Positions 1-11,312 of a stretch of DNA of 64,000 nucleotides are shown here, piece by piece. This DNA is from Xenoacremonium recifei. Taxonomy: Eukaryota; Ascomycota; Sordariomycetes; Hypocreales; Nectriaceae. The translations under genes and the position numbers were made by a program. The notes under the pieces were generated by a model. It saw only the letters and a program-made list of their open reading frames with translations, ran no database searches and was not told where the DNA came from. The DNA is taken from NCBI GenBank assembly GCA_012184525.1, contig WOFQ01000041.1, positions 62,001 to 126,000 on the forward strand. Direction: 5' to 3'. Every line of letters starts with the position of its first letter. The first letter of the stretch is position 1.

Positions 1-2
1 GA

Positions 3-1127
3 ACTCGCCCAACACATGGGACAAATGAGCTAAACAGCAAGAGGAAGCGCCCAGCTACAGCGTCATTCTCTCGGAAAAACCCAAACACAAATTTGACGCA
101 GGACTCTGGATGTTTCAGTTTATTGACGAATCATATCCCTCGGTCCACAGAGCTCATCGTTCATCTTAGGGCCCTCGAGGTTGCGAATCGCCTCTACCAT
201 GGACTTCCCGGTGTAACCGTGTCATTGCGCGTTGTCGAAGTAGACATCTTGAAGGCTGCATGGCTACCACAATCAATTAAGGATATTCTTAGGATGAATG
301 AGACGGCTCCAGTGGATGCCTTCAGAATGGCGGTGAGGATGTCTGTTGAAGAACATTTCCAGACAATGAAGCGGGAAAACTTATTCGCCTGCGTTGCAAT
401 GTTTGAATCTGGCCACGCTAATATCGAACCTAAGCATTTGAATGAGGTAATCGCTCTATGTTATGAGGACTCCATATTCGTCTCTGAAATACTACTCTCT
501 GACCCTAGCATTGAGCACTCAAAGCTCAGACTAAGGCATATGGTTGGCAATGTCGGTCACGCCGGAATGGTTTTGATGGTATCACCATGTCATCCCCGAA
601 TTCGTCCACTCGAATCAGATGCCGACGCAGTCGAACACTCTTCTTATAACTTCCAATCTATTGACAGTCTCCAAGGAACATCACTTCATCTATCCTTCAC
701 CACTTGGAAAATGGCGCTTGAATGGGAGACTACTGGCGAAATCGACCAGGAAATCTTTCTCTTGGAGTCAGTAGTCTCGGTTCAACACAGTGGAAGATGG
801 GTAGCAGATATTGACGTCCTGGGCATAGAGAAGGATTGCCCCGATGTGGTGTCTTTTGGTTGCGACTGTCCCGTCGATCAGCGGCCACCCTGGTTAGACG
901 CGGTGTCTTTAGACAGCTGGGAGGAGCTTCTGGACTACCCGCCATGCGTTGGGATATTGAGAGCAAAGTCCGACTGGGCAGCTCGTCTAGCGGCTAGTTC
1001 CATTTTGATACAGCAGGGTCAAGGCCACGTTGCTGTGATTGTTGACGGAGAACGTATCTGCTGGAACTGTCTGAAGGAAACTTATGCGGAGCCTGAGCCG
1101 CATTTGCCCCGGGTTGTCATTTTCTGA
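3..1127 (+). CDS. 3' part of an unknown protein gene (5' end outside window)
   Basis: The reading frame is open from base 3 of the window to the TGA at 1125-1127. No ATG lies near the point where family-like sequence begins (about base 93 is a TTG), so the start is probably upstream of the window. About 375 codons are visible. The visible protein is soluble, without membrane segments or a signal peptide. It has a Cys-rich stretch (VSFGCDCPVDQRPPW) about 80 residues from the end and a late pair of Cys residues (ICWNCLKE). I do not recognise a catalytic motif. The composition (many Glu/Asp/Leu/Val, few low-complexity runs) and the length of the frame argue that it is a real gene rather than chance. 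Function unknown. Confidence 0.6.
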   Translation, partial: TRPTHGTNELNSKRKRPATASFSRKNPNTNLTQDSGCFSLLTNHIPRSTELIVHLRALEVANRLYHGLPGVTVSLRVVEVDILKAAWLPQSIKDILRMNETAPVDAFRMAVRMSVEEHFQTMKRENLFACVAMFESGHANIEPKHLNEVIALCYEDSIFVSEILLSDPSIEHSKLRLRHMVGNVGHAGMVLMVSPCHPRIRPLESDADAVEHSSYNFQSIDSLQGTSLHLSFTTWKMALEWETTGEIDQEIFLLESVVSVQHSGRWVADIDVLGIEKDCPDVVSFGCDCPVDQRPPWLDAVSLDSWEELLDYPPCVGILRAKSDWAARLAASSILIQQGQGHVAVIVDGERICWNCLKETYAEPEPHLPRVVIF

Positions 1128-1843
1128 GCACCAAGTATCACCCCCCAGGTACTACGAAACTCTTCTCCATGAATCATTTACAAAGGAACTATCATCACGT
1201 GAAGTTTATGCTAAAGCTGTACTTGCTTTGATCGAGTTTGTTGATATATTGTACCTGCATCTTGCCCAGGAGTGCAACGATGTAGACATTACACTAGCTT
1301 TCATGTCTTCATACTGACAAGTGGGATAATCTTATTCTTATTCTACTCAAACATTCAATCTGATGCCTTAAGTCTTTGATGCCTTAAGTCTACATCAACG
1401 AGAGGATGGATGAGCCAATTACCATCTAGAACAATACGAAACATGGCTAGCGCCCCAATCCAACTCCTCGTCGATGTCTCGTAAAATAATTAAATGGTGA
1501 ATTCAATGGAGGTCGGGGTACAAATAAGACTTCCAAAGACACCCGTCTCCATCCGTCTCTTTCAATCCATACAAAAATTCAAGGATGAGAATCGAGACTT
1601 AGCTCAATTCGAGCGAGGACCACGGCTGGTAAGAAAGAAATCAACATTTTTGTGTCGGCTATCTATACTAAGAGGAGTCTAGGGTTCTTTGCGCCAGCAT
1701 GAACACTTGATAGCATGCGAATTCTGGAGGGCCAATCTGGTATCATCACTAAACTGTTAGTGTGAAAGTCTTGCAGAATCGAGATCAAGGAACATAGTAT
1801 CGATACTAATTTGGTTCCAAAGGTCTCTTATTCCTAGTTTGGT
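1128..1843. other. Intergenic, no gene seen
   Basis: Only short ORFs (up to 77 codons) without family resemblance. I searched this stretch for the missing N-terminal half of the downstream dienelactone hydrolase and did not find it in any plus-strand frame. Confidence 0.5.
1361..1391. repeat. 15-bp direct repeat, two copies
   Basis: The 15-mer TGATGCCTTAAGTCT occurs at 1361-1375 and again at 1377-1391, with one base between. It lies in the gap after the first gene. No function is evident; it may be a replication-slippage product. Confidence 0.6.
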
Positions 1844-2341
1844 TTGACAGGAGTCCCGTGGTACCTAAGAAACCGGATTCCAACCAGTTATCCAAGAGTG
1901 AAAACATTCTTCCAGGCACTTCGACCAAGTGAGACGAACTTGCCGATCGCTGCTGCCGGCTTTTGCTTGGGAGGCAAGCACGTTGTCTTGATGGCCTCCG
2001 ACTACATCACTAATAAAATCAATGGCAAGCCACTTTTCGATGCTGCGTTCGTGGGACATCCTAGTATGTTAGAATATCCGACGGACGTAGAAAGAATCAG
2101 GCTACCTATGTCTTTTGCTATTGGCAATGAAGATGCACATATTACATTGGAAAAGGCAAATGAAATTATGGAAATTGTAGAAGCAAAGCCAGAGGGTGAA
2201 AGGGGTGAAGTTAAGATATATCCTGGCTGTGGTCATGGTTTTTGCATTCGAGCTGATTTCAAAAACATCGATGCTGCGAAGCAGGCAGCCGCGGCGGAAG
2301 AGCAATGCATCCAATGGTTCAAGAAGCAGTTTAAGAATTAA
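1844..2341 (+). pseudogene. Dienelactone hydrolase family, 5'-truncated
   Basis: The frame encodes the C-terminal two thirds of a dienelactone hydrolase (alpha/beta hydrolase fold). The nucleophile elbow is GFCLGG (family usually G-x-C-x-G-G with Cys as nucleophile). A later GNEDAH segment carries the acid residue, and PGCGHGF carries the catalytic His. The stretch SYPRVKTFFQALR just before the elbow is also typical. The N-terminal part, which forms the first beta strands and normally precedes this by about 100 residues, is absent. There is no ATG before residue ~45 of the frame, and an in-frame TAG lies at 1835-1837. A 3' splice site could be read at TTTGACAG just before 1851, but no matching upstream exon was found. 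Most likely a truncated, non-functional copy; an undetected distant exon is the alternative. Confidence 0.6.
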
Positions 2342-2865
2342 ACCCATAACTTTAAATATTCATTCATACAGCATTGAGTTTAAGTGTTCCGTCGTCGGGC
2401 GCAGACGGCTGATGAAGCGTAAGATTGCATAATCGCAAAGACACTACAGGACAAGAAGTGTCCCATTCCCCAGCAAAAGTGGCATAAGAGATAAGCTGTT
2501 GATTATAATTAATTTTAAGAATTTCTTAAACAGTCGATTTCTTCCTGAGTATTTCTCAAGAAACTGGAGATTTACGCAAGACTTTCAACGTGACCTGAGA
2601 CAATTTAGCTACTTCGACCCAAATTACTCAATAAACCCCACCGGTCACAACAGAGACCGATGCCATAAAGCCATAAGAATGCAATGGACGGAATATATTT
2701 ACTGCTTCTTATAGGTACAGTATCTTATTGCTATATTCTCCCTCTACCCTAAGGAGCTTGGGTTATAGAATAGCTGCATGGTCTCACAACCGGGACAGCG
2801 TAGAAAGAGAAAAGGCCCGTCTGTCTCGCAACTCTATAAGCGACAAAGCTTGTCTGAAGCTTCTC
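2342..2865. other. Convergent intergenic region, no gene seen
   Basis: A 524-bp gap between the 3' ends of the dienelactone hydrolase relic and abfB. AT-rich, with short meaningless ORFs only; presumably holds the two 3' ends. Confidence 0.5.
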
Positions 2866-4380
2866 TTAAGAAGCAAAACCGGCACTGATAATCCAGCTCA
2901 CGTCGTCGTTATACGAAGCTGTAGCATCCCACGTATAAGGACCACCGTCAGCTGAAATGTAGAGAATGGCATCGTAATGTCGCCAGTAACGCGTCGGATA
3001 GCTCCAGGATCGCAGTGAGTTGCCCTGACCATTAATACCGGCCTGTGGGCAGAACGTCGCGTCCTCTGAGAATAGTTTGGAGCCGTCGTTAGCATTGACC
3101 CAAAGCTCATAGCCCGAGTGTCGTATAAAGCTGCCGGGCGTATCAACAGACTCAAATGAGAAGCAGGCGCTATTCCCAAGGCCTGTTCGGACAATCCAGC
3201 TGGCTTGCTGCTGGAGGGTTGTGTCACTAGAGGACGAAACAACCTGAGTATTCACTTGGGTGCCAGTGTGTGCAATATATCGGGTTGTGCAGCAGGCTGT
3301 CGTAGCTCGCAAGGAAATAGATGACCCGACGGATAACGCTGGACCGCTCGTCAACGATGTCGTGGCATAGCCTGCTGCTACAATGTTGGCTTGTACTTGA
3401 TTCTCTGTGTCATCAGATGGATAACCCGAGGTCATAACTCCTTCATAAAACGTGCCCTGGGCGCCGTCACTATTGTCACCACCAATGCCAAGAATGATGG
3501 CCCCTTCTTTACTCATAGGGTTGTACCCATTAGCAGGGCGAATTCCGCTGTAGTAAGTAGACAGCGAGCCGGACACAGCATTGCCGCCTCGAATTGCCCA
3601 CTGGTCGGGCTCGCCCTTGATCATAGCGGTGACGAACCGAGATGTAATGGTTGGATCAGCCGGGTTGTTGATTGGGTCATAGCCCGAGAACAAGCCATTT
3701 TCAAGATCAGCCATGATCCAAGGCCCCGTGCCGGAGCCCGTCCCACGGCCAGAGCCATCGCCACCTCCAAAGTAGATAGCTTCCATGTGGCCATTGCCGG
3801 TATCATCACTGCTGGTTTCAGCATTACCATAGTCAAAACAGCATGCCGTGTTCCAATGAGTGCCATCCAAGACTGCGTATAAGCCTTCTGGGGAGTCGCC
3901 CGTAGCCGTGCCACTTGCAGCGTTGTTGCGGTAGCCGGTCGCAGGTGAGGAGAAAACACCGTACGCCTTCTGGCCATTGAGCGTCACCGGGGCTCCAATC
4001 GCGCTGGCCACGAAGTCATAGCCACCAGCGTTCGGGCCGCTGGCCTCGCCACCCGGTGGAGCTGCGGTAAGGTGGTTGCCACGTCCAGACTGGTCATAGA
4101 TGATGCTGATGACACATGTTGTCCCGGAGCAAAATGAGTCTTGCGCGGCGGCGTTAGCCACACCTCCAGCAGACAAAGGAGATATATCGGTCGTTGCACT
4201 GTCGGAGCTGCGTGTCACTTGGTATAGCGGACCGGTATAAGCGCTATAGAGAGCACGAGTAGTGCCATGTGCGGCGACACACGGCGTGCCCCCCGAGGCG
4301 TAGATGTCACACGGGCCGGCGGCGACAAGGGGGCCGGCTGCTGCCAGGCCAAGAGCTACCAGTTGGCCTCTTGAAAACAT
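2866..4380 (-). CDS. abfB: Secreted alpha-L-arabinofuranosidase B (GH54-CBM42)
   Basis: Single-exon gene for 504 residues, the usual length for fungal AbfB. It hydrolyses terminal alpha-1,2/1,3/1,5-L-arabinofuranosyl groups from arabinan and arabinoxylan outside the cell. A signal peptide covers about residues 1-21 (MFSRGQLVALGLAAAGPLVA, then AGPCDIY). The GH54 catalytic domain runs to about residue 335 and the C-terminal CBM42 beta-trefoil (arabinose-binding) from about 345 to the end. By alignment from memory with the A. kawachii enzyme, the nucleophile is Glu227 (MADLENG) and the acid/base Asp302 (GIGGDNSDG). The vicinal Cys180-Cys181 pair known in this family is present (TACCFDYG). Such genes are usually induced by L-arabinose and repressed by glucose; I saw no decisive site directly upstream. 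Confidence 0.95.
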   Translation of the reverse strand: MFSRGQLVALGLAAAGPLVAAGPCDIYASGGTPCVAAHGTTRALYSAYTGPLYQVTRSSDSATTDISPLSAGGVANAAAQDSFCSGTTCVISIIYDQSGRGNHLTAAPPGGEASGPNAGGYDFVASAIGAPVTLNGQKAYGVFSSPATGYRNNAASGTATGDSPEGLYAVLDGTHWNTACCFDYGNAETSSDDTGNGHMEAIYFGGGDGSGRGTGSGTGPWIMADLENGLFSGYDPINNPADPTITSRFVTAMIKGEPDQWAIRGGNAVSGSLSTYYSGIRPANGYNPMSKEGAIILGIGGDNSDGAQGTFYEGVMTSGYPSDDTENQVQANIVAAGYATTSLTSGPALSVGSSISLRATTACCTTRYIAHTGTQVNTQVVSSSSDTTLQQQASWIVRTGLGNSACFSFESVDTPGSFIRHSGYELWVNANDGSKLFSEDATFCPQAGINGQGNSLRSWSYPTRYWRHYDAILYISADGGPYTWDATASYNDDVSWIISAGFAS

Positions 4381-7300
4381 ATCTGATCACTCTCGCTACA
4401 ATTAGCAAATGGCAAGGTGGGCGACGAGAGGGATTGGCAAATCCGTCAGAACAGATCAGCTGTATCCTTGGCTTTTATGTTTCGAGGGATCATATTAGCT
4501 AGCCTTCATCAAGTCTACATACCGCATCATGGTCAGCACCTAAACCCTTCAATGAGACAAGTGATTTATGCTTCCAACCAAGGCTTGCTATATTATGCAA
4601 TGATACCACCTGCCTACCCTGGCCCTAAGCGTGCGTTAGGTGCACCAAAGGTAGCATTTAACGGTGCATTGAAAGAGAATTAATTTATTCATCGCTACCT
4701 TGAATCGGCAATATTCTTGTCACATAAGGTGCCGGGCTTCCCAGAAGAAACCTCAAGTCAGCACATGATATGTGAGCCGGCGCTGCCAGATCCGAGGTCC
4801 ACCTCCAGCACGCTTAGCCTCTTGTTTAAGTAAATCCTTATTATGCGAGCGAATGGCATGCGGTGCTGGCAACAAATTTAGAAGGTATCAGCAGCAGGAA
4901 GCAAAACTCGATCCTACCAGCGGCGACACGCCGGAGAATCCTTATTAATGCGACACACTACGTGTCTCTGCAATATATTTCCAGGCCTCCTATTTGCTGC
5001 CGTCTTTCACCCCGGACCTTTTGTCGCATGATTCCCCCTCCTGGCATAGCTTCCAGAGAAGCGAGTCATGGGACTCAAGGCAACGCAGCTGATTCGATGA
5101 AACAAACGCCAGTCCCTTTTCCTTTTGACCACGATTTTCGCCTGAAATCGTCTTACCGCCTTGAGTCTTAAATTGCGGTATGGGCCCCGGAGCGCCAGCA
5201 CTTGTTTCAAGTACAAGTCCCAGGATAGGATTCCGTCAGCTCACTATTCTTCGGCAAACCGGCAAAGCCAGTTATTAATAGGTTACATCCGGACGGTATG
5301 GAAGAGTCAGCACACCACATAAGCCATTAAGCTCATCCCCATCCCGCCAATAAGGCCCTGAGTCCATACTTGCCGAACAAGTTTAATTTTTTTTTATCAA
5401 TCCAAGCTTGTTAGCAATAACCCGCTCTGCTGTTATGGCGCCACCCTACCCTTATAAAGAATGCCTCTATGGTGCAGAGTACTCTTAGACTTCCGGTCAG
5501 TAGAGTGGTCCGCACGGATCCCGTTTGGTTTCTTATTCCAAGTCACGAGAAAATGCCGATGTTGATTTCATTCCACTACGTTGCATTCACATATCTAGGA
5601 AACCAGCCGATAACATCGATAAGGTTCTTAGATAGGGTGATTACTAATTTTCCAATGATCTGGGTTCGTGGTGTATTCCGTATCATCAATAGTGTTGATC
5701 TGAGCCCCTTCCCTGGCATCAAGAAGCCTTCCCACCTCCTTCGCCCATAAGTTGCAGTATGGTTTGCTCCGGATCTAGTTATCGCATTTTGCCAATAGCT
5801 CTAGTCAATTTAGGTGTTTCGGTAAATTCTTGGTTTTCGTGAAGCATCCAGCCTTTACTATGACTTGTACTTATATTAATGCGAAAAATTGTGCAGCGTA
5901 CTACTGTAAGCAATTGTGAGCGGATGCTAGTTTAACCACCTTTAGTCAATACGCATACAATGCCATTAGTAGACGGCGGTCTTCAATTCACGGAGACTCA
6001 ACAGAATCTGTACGGCTCGCAAGGTTGAAGATTGGTTAACATACAAATATTGTTCCGCCGGTGGTGTAGTGGAAAGACGTATTTCCTGACAAAGAGACGC
6101 AGGAGCTTCTATGGGTTTTGAGGGGGCTTCTCGGGTCAACTCCCTTCTCTCCTTTGAACTACCTTGATTCAAGACCTTGACAGCACAAAAATCGAAGTTG
6201 CTGGCTTTGCATGCAGTCCGACGCGACAATCGTAACCCTCCTCGTGATGATGATTGGAAAATGACGTGCATCATATAGACAGGTATTTGTCATATCGTAG
6301 TGTGCAGAAACAACCTTGCGTTCACATAAACGCACAAACCTAGCGAAACCGCATAAAGGGGTATCCAGCAGGAAAGAAGACAGACGCAGTAGATAGAAGC
6401 GATCACGGAGTTGTTTTGGAAGTCATCATCTGTTCGCAAGAAATATTTGGATGGATGCACAACCTGAAGTATGACGCATTGAGGATAGCTTGGCGAGGGT
6501 TACCAGCTGTCAAGCACATCTGTAGCAAATGGCAAGAGTCTGTATGACAACCCAAAGTATAGTAAGTTGGTCAAGATCAGTGCTTGATTCTTACGCTTTT
6601 GACTTATTTTAAATCATTCGTATCGGCAGGTGCTCACTGTGTGTAGTTAGCTTTATTTGTTCTAAAAGGCTCATATTCAAGAGGCCAAATTTTAAATGCG
6701 CTTTCACATTAACAAGGTACGCGTCACCAAATCTATGCTGCCGGTACCCGATAGTGGCCTCGGATGTGAGGGGGGATTATTTCACGTCCCGATCGACGAA
6801 AGATTAGCTTCACGCGGGGAACATTAAATAACTGAACCACGATGTCACCGTGCAGTATCCGGGGAAAGAAACCGCAGACTCAATTACCCCGCGTTCATTT
6901 AATCTACCCCGCAAAACGCGTAAGCCGAAGTGGCGACAGAAGCCGAAGCTACAATCACCTCCCAAGACAGGGAAAGCAGGTCCGGGAAGAAAATGACTCG
7001 GAAAGCATCCCTGGCAATTGAAACAGTTTTTCTCCCCGTCCTATCTTCTCCAAACTCTCTGTGACATGAGGTATCATCCGAAAACAGCCGCAGAGACTGA
7101 GAACCACCCTCTACATCAACACGTCTTAACATGCATATTCATAAACTACTTTTCGTTCTGTGGAGAATGTCATTTTATGGATCTGCGGTGGCTGAACTTT
7201 TCCTTATGTCATGACGGGTTGGATATTGGTGAGTCGTACCAAATCGGCTAGGTAAGTCATTCATAGACGTCCCAAAACCACTCCTCCACATGCCGAGAGC

Positions 7301-7531
7301 AACCATCAAGATGGTAGAGACGACATTGCCTCTCCACAAGCCGAGATTGACAATTGTATGCGGTTCTATGTAGGTTCTTTCACGGAAAATAGACTTATTT
7401 TGTTGTATCGTGTGAATTACAAATATCTGGGATTCGCACTTTGGAAATACTATGTTTACTTTCTCGACATCACGAGAACTAGTGACTATCGATTCGCTCA
7501 GTGGCACTTACCAATTGGATCTCACTTAAAC
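4381..7531. other. 3.1-kb intergenic region between abfB and the beta-helix gene
   Basis: No frame above about 130 codons and none with family resemblance. It is AT-rich in parts and looks like old non-coding DNA plus the divergent promoters of abfB and the beta-helix gene. A tRNA-like stretch near 6056-6145 was examined and rejected. A cluster of GC-rich hexamers at 6814-6912 is listed separately. Confidence 0.45.
6814..6912. promoter_or_regulatory. Cluster of four CreA-type SYGGRG hexamers
   Basis: GCGGGG at 6814-6819, CCGGGG at 6859-6864, and CCCCGC (reverse of GCGGGG) at 6887-6892 and 6907-6912. All fit the 5'-SYGGRG-3' consensus of the fungal carbon-catabolite repressor CreA, and they fall within 99 bp in an otherwise AT-rich region about 620-720 bp upstream of the secreted beta-helix gene. 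The motif is short, so the assignment is an inference from clustering. Confidence 0.35.
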
Positions 7532-9075
7532 ATGTCGACCTTACTCGCGGTGAGCGCTTGTCTCATCTTGACTACTCCCTCCTTGGTCTTTGCCACTTTG
7601 ACCATCGACGATCCGTCAAATGTCATTCCTCCCGCGCTTTGGGCTTCGGACAACGCCATCGTTGGAAATTACAATGTTCCATTCCTCTCCTCGCAGCCTT
7701 CGGACAGTAAGTCATCAGACGTGGTTCATCGCTCAATTTTTAGTTGAGAAAACTGTACAAATGAGAAATTGAATTAACATGGCGTAGTCCTTAGTAAATA
7801 TTCTTTCACGGAGAACAAGACAACTCTAAGCCATGAATCATTTTATGTCGACGAGAATGATACGAGTGTCATTCTCGTTAGTGATGGGGCGTCTCTGGAT
7901 TTAAGCTACGCAGATGTTTTAAAATTGGGTTACTTCAGCGACCTTTTGGCGTCGAGCTTCTGGGGGTTTAATGCCGCTATTAATGTGGTAAGTTGGTTCA
8001 TTTGAAGTTCCTACTATTCCGTTCCAGGATGCCAGTTCTAACATGACTTGACCGGCTTCTACAGGCCAACGCTTCTACAGCGCACTTGAAGCATGTTAAT
8101 ATCACGACTCACAACGGCGCCGCCAATGTGTATTCATATGGCACTGACACTGTTGTCCACATCAGTGACTCGTGGCTATATAGCAGTGGCCCAGTCGCTC
8201 ACGGGCTCTATGCATCTGGGAATGGTACCATAATTGCCCGTAATGTCCAGCATTTCTCTGGAGGAATTCGCTCTTCGTCTTTTGCTGGTGATTCACCAAA
8301 AGGAACAGTCAAGGTGTATGATTCTATTGCCCATACAGCAGGCATCGGCTCAGCAACATACTATGCCCTGGGAACCATTCACGCCGAGAACGTCCTATCA
8401 CTTTCTGAGAATGCACCAGTAATCTTCATGGATTCCGACCAGAATGCTACTCTCATTAACTGCGATGCGACGGCTGGCCTTCTCGGGGGTGTTGCTATTT
8501 TCAGTTCCTCCGTCAGAAGCTCAGGTGCAAAACTGAGACTGAAGGACTCCAAGATTACTACCACGGGCGACACCGTTCCTGGGTTGTGGTTCGGTAACAT
8601 CATTGTTGATGTGACTTTGGACAACAGCAAACTGGTTACTGATTCAGGAGTCCTTGTTGTCGCGAACTACTCTCAAATGACTCAAGCTTTTGACACCTAT
8701 GCTTCATATGAGGACAACACGAGTCTGCAGCCTGCCGAGGTTTTCGTGGAAGTAACTGAGTCAGACTTAAAGGGTGATCTAGTCGCCTACAACGGAAGTT
8801 ACATTTCCTGGAAGCTTGATTCCTACAGCTCCTGGGTCGGGTCTACCGTAGCTGGGTATGGGGATGCTTACTTTGACATCTCACTTGACAAGACCAGCAG
8901 CTGGAACTTGACAGCAACGGCAAAGGTCCAAAACTTCACAGACCATGATCACAAGCTCACAAACATCCAGAGCGGCGGGTTTGATATATATTATAATTCT
9001 AGCGCGCTGCTGAATGGTTGGCTGAAGGGAAAGACCAAGTCTTTGCCTGGTGGAGGATCTATTCTGCCTTATTAA
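7532..9075 (+). CDS. Secreted protein with right-handed beta-helix character
   Basis: Three exons: 7532-7706, 7788-7987 and 8065-9075, joined in frame to 461 residues. Both introns (81 and 77 nt) start GTAAG and end TAG or CAG. The ATG at 7532 opens a clear signal peptide (MSTLLAVSACLILTTPSLVFA). The mature chain is rich in Asn, Ser, Thr, Gly and Asp, with many NxS/T sites. It shows a repetitive pattern of short strands such as GTIIARNVQHFSGG and ATLINCDATAG that suggests a parallel beta-helix, as in pectin-active enzymes. No pectate lyase or polygalacturonase catalytic motif is recognisable, so an enzymatic activity cannot be claimed. An extracellular or cell-wall role is the safe reading. 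Confidence 0.75.
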
Positions 9076-10049
9076 TAAGCAATCACGGGCGGATAAACAG
9101 GGGAATCCTTTGTCTATCCAGTGTCGATAATTCTAAACCAGCTAGCTGTTTTGAAGACCTCATGGGACAAGTACATAACTCATACACCTAATAAGGAATA
9201 GAAAATAAGGCATCATGTCCACATTAATACCATCACACTCAGGCATAATGCACTCTAGAGTTTAACCCTAATGAAGATCTTTAGCGGAATTCTAATGATA
9301 TGGGATATGCATATCTGGTTTGCAGTGACTGGAAGTCAAGATGGCGTAGTTTGTTGCGCGAAATGCAGCCCCCATGGCATGTGTTAAATGATAAATGTGT
9401 TTATGTACCTTTCAAAGTATCTCTCTGTCAAAATTACAGATATGGGGTGCATCCGAATCGATGAGCGATGGGGTCTCTCTAACAGTGTTAAAGAGCCTCA
9501 GGCTGTCCAAAGTCAAAGTTGAAGACTGAAACAACAGCAAGTGAGAAAGAAGCCTTAGTGCTCGCACTAGCCATGTGCATGTTTGTGTATAGGGTACAAA
9601 CGTGTTATTCGAAATGCATTTCACCTTTTGTGCTGATACATTTTACTCAATGTTTCTGATTAAGTTTGTAATTGAAAGGACACACTTAGAGTTAAAAGTT
9701 ATTTTGGAGTTTCCTAGAGGAGAAAGGTATCTTTTGTCATGTTTAATCTGACTTCAGCTTATTATAAGCTAGATCTGCAATATCACCGAATATCGGTATG
9801 AGCTTTTGATGGGTGGCCAAAGTGAGGATTCTCTATGAAGGATTTTTGTTGAAAGGTACCGGGTAGCATTCGAGCCATTTCCAGAGGAACCGGCACTGAG
9901 AAAGCGCTAATGGAGAAATAAATATCCGCTATCCACAGCATGCATTCCCGACAGGACAAAATTCACTTGCCAAACTCAGCGTTCTTTTCGCTTCAATTAT
10001 TACGTTCAAAAGCCAGATAAGGTCAGAAACTTCCTCCTTCCCTTTTGGT
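9076..10049. other. Intergenic, no gene seen
   Basis: 974 bp of AT-rich sequence between two plus-strand genes. Short ORFs only; the 3' end of the beta-helix gene and the promoter of the kinase-like gene must lie here. Confidence 0.45.
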
Positions 10050-11312
10050 ATGTGCCAACCGATAGAGTCTCGGCGCGTAGCCGAGGTGATGTTGTCTTGG
10101 ATAGGGCTAGCTCTGGTCTCATGCACTGAGCTGGAGACTCTTTGGGCAGGCTACGGTCATATCTGTGCTGTTGTGGCTCGGGCAGACGACAAAGCCGTTG
10201 CTGATCACTGGGGCCGAGTATGTGGCCAAACAATACAAGGGACAGAGAAAACATTTCGACTTATTCTCAAACTTATTTCTCCTCCGAATTCTCTACCTGG
10301 AGATGAGGGGCATCACAGAAAGATGCTGAGCTATGAGGTTGAGCAGTACCTATGCGATGAAGTCACACCAAATCTGAAGAATGACATAGCCGTTGCCAAA
10401 TGTTTGGCTTCTACTCGACAAGCCAAAGGGAAGGCCAATGAAGCAGAACTAAAAGGAACGATAGCTACTCTAATGACAGACCTACGCCCGGACTTTCCGA
10501 TATCTGGCGGGAAAAGGGCCGCTTTGAATCGAGAACAAGTCAAAGCCGCTCTCGGATGGCTGGGGAAATTCCATGGACATTCATTGAGCTTTCTGCCAGA
10601 AAACCTCGATGACTTCCTCCTTCCACCACTTCAGGAGACCGAAAGAAGACAAGCAAAGACTGGCAAAAGCGGCAATAAGTTATGGTTGAACGGCGGGTAC
10701 ACCTATCTAGCAACACGCCGAACCGAGTTCAGGTATCTTACTGCAGATCGATCGTCAGAGTGGTCAGCAGCATTTTGCGATCCATGGAGAGGGTTGAAGT
10801 ACTCAGTTGCCGAATTGGTGGCGGACTTCCTCACCCCACGAGGGAGAGCCTTCGAGACGTATATCCACGGCGATGTCAAATCGGAGAACCTCTTCACCAC
10901 TAAGACGGGAGACCAGGTGGCATTCTTCGATTTCCAATACGCCGGGCTAGGACTCGGTGTCTGCGATCTTGCGAAATTATTCACCTGCTCCGTTCCCGAG
11001 GAGATGCTCATGGATGAATCGCAAACGTCAAGCTGGCGTATCCCAATGCAAAGTGGCGAACGCAAGCTGCTTGAGCAATACCGCGAGGTTCTTCTTGACT
11101 CTCGACCTCCGTCGAAGCAAGACTTTGAGTATGGCTGGGAGACCTTCCTGCGACATTGGGAGACAGCTCTCGTCGACTGGTGTCGTTTCCAAGCCTCTTG
11201 GGGATTTTGGGGAAACACAGACTGGCTGGAGGCGAGAGTGCGCTGGATTCTGGATGATGCAGGTTGGCAGCAGTGGCTGTTGGGGCAAAGTGAGGGCATT
11301 ACTGAAGGATGA
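10050..11312 (+). CDS. Aminoglycoside-phosphotransferase / CHK-like kinase-fold protein
   Basis: Intronless, 420 residues from the ATG at 10050. The N-lobe carries the beta-3 Lys (FRLILKLISPP, about residues 69-79) followed by the alpha-C segment HHRKMLSYEVEQYL. The C-lobe has the catalytic loop HGDVKSENLF (His273, Asp275, Asn280) and the metal-binding segment FFDFQYAGLG. This is the architecture of the APH/choline kinase-like superfamily, in the fungal branch annotated as kinase-like or ecdysteroid-kinase-like. The substrate is not known; small molecules with hydroxyl groups are usual for the fold. In many members the loop reads HGD-x(4)-N exactly as here, so the site looks intact. Confidence 0.8.
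   Translation: MCQPIESRRVAEVMLSWIGLALVSCTELETLWAGYGHICAVVARADDKAVADHWGRVCGQTIQGTEKTFRLILKLISPPNSLPGDEGHHRKMLSYEVEQYLCDEVTPNLKNDIAVAKCLASTRQAKGKANEAELKGTIATLMTDLRPDFPISGGKRAALNREQVKAALGWLGKFHGHSLSFLPENLDDFLLPPLQETERRQAKTGKSGNKLWLNGGYTYLATRRTEFRYLTADRSSEWSAAFCDPWRGLKYSVAELVADFLTPRGRAFETYIHGDVKSENLFTTKTGDQVAFFDFQYAGLGLGVCDLAKLFTCSVPEEMLMDESQTSSWRIPMQSGERKLLEQYREVLLDSRPPSKQDFEYGWETFLRHWETALVDWCRFQASWGFWGNTDWLEARVRWILDDAGWQQWLLGQSEGITEG

Noticed and set aside
3391..3882. 163-codon plus-strand frame
   Set aside because: Antisense shadow of abfB.
6056..6145. tRNA-like stretch with a box-A-like TGGTGTAGTGG and a box-B-like GGGTCAACTCC
   Set aside because: The acceptor ends do not pair, the T-arm stem is poor and the box spacing would require an intron; no cloverleaf can be drawn.
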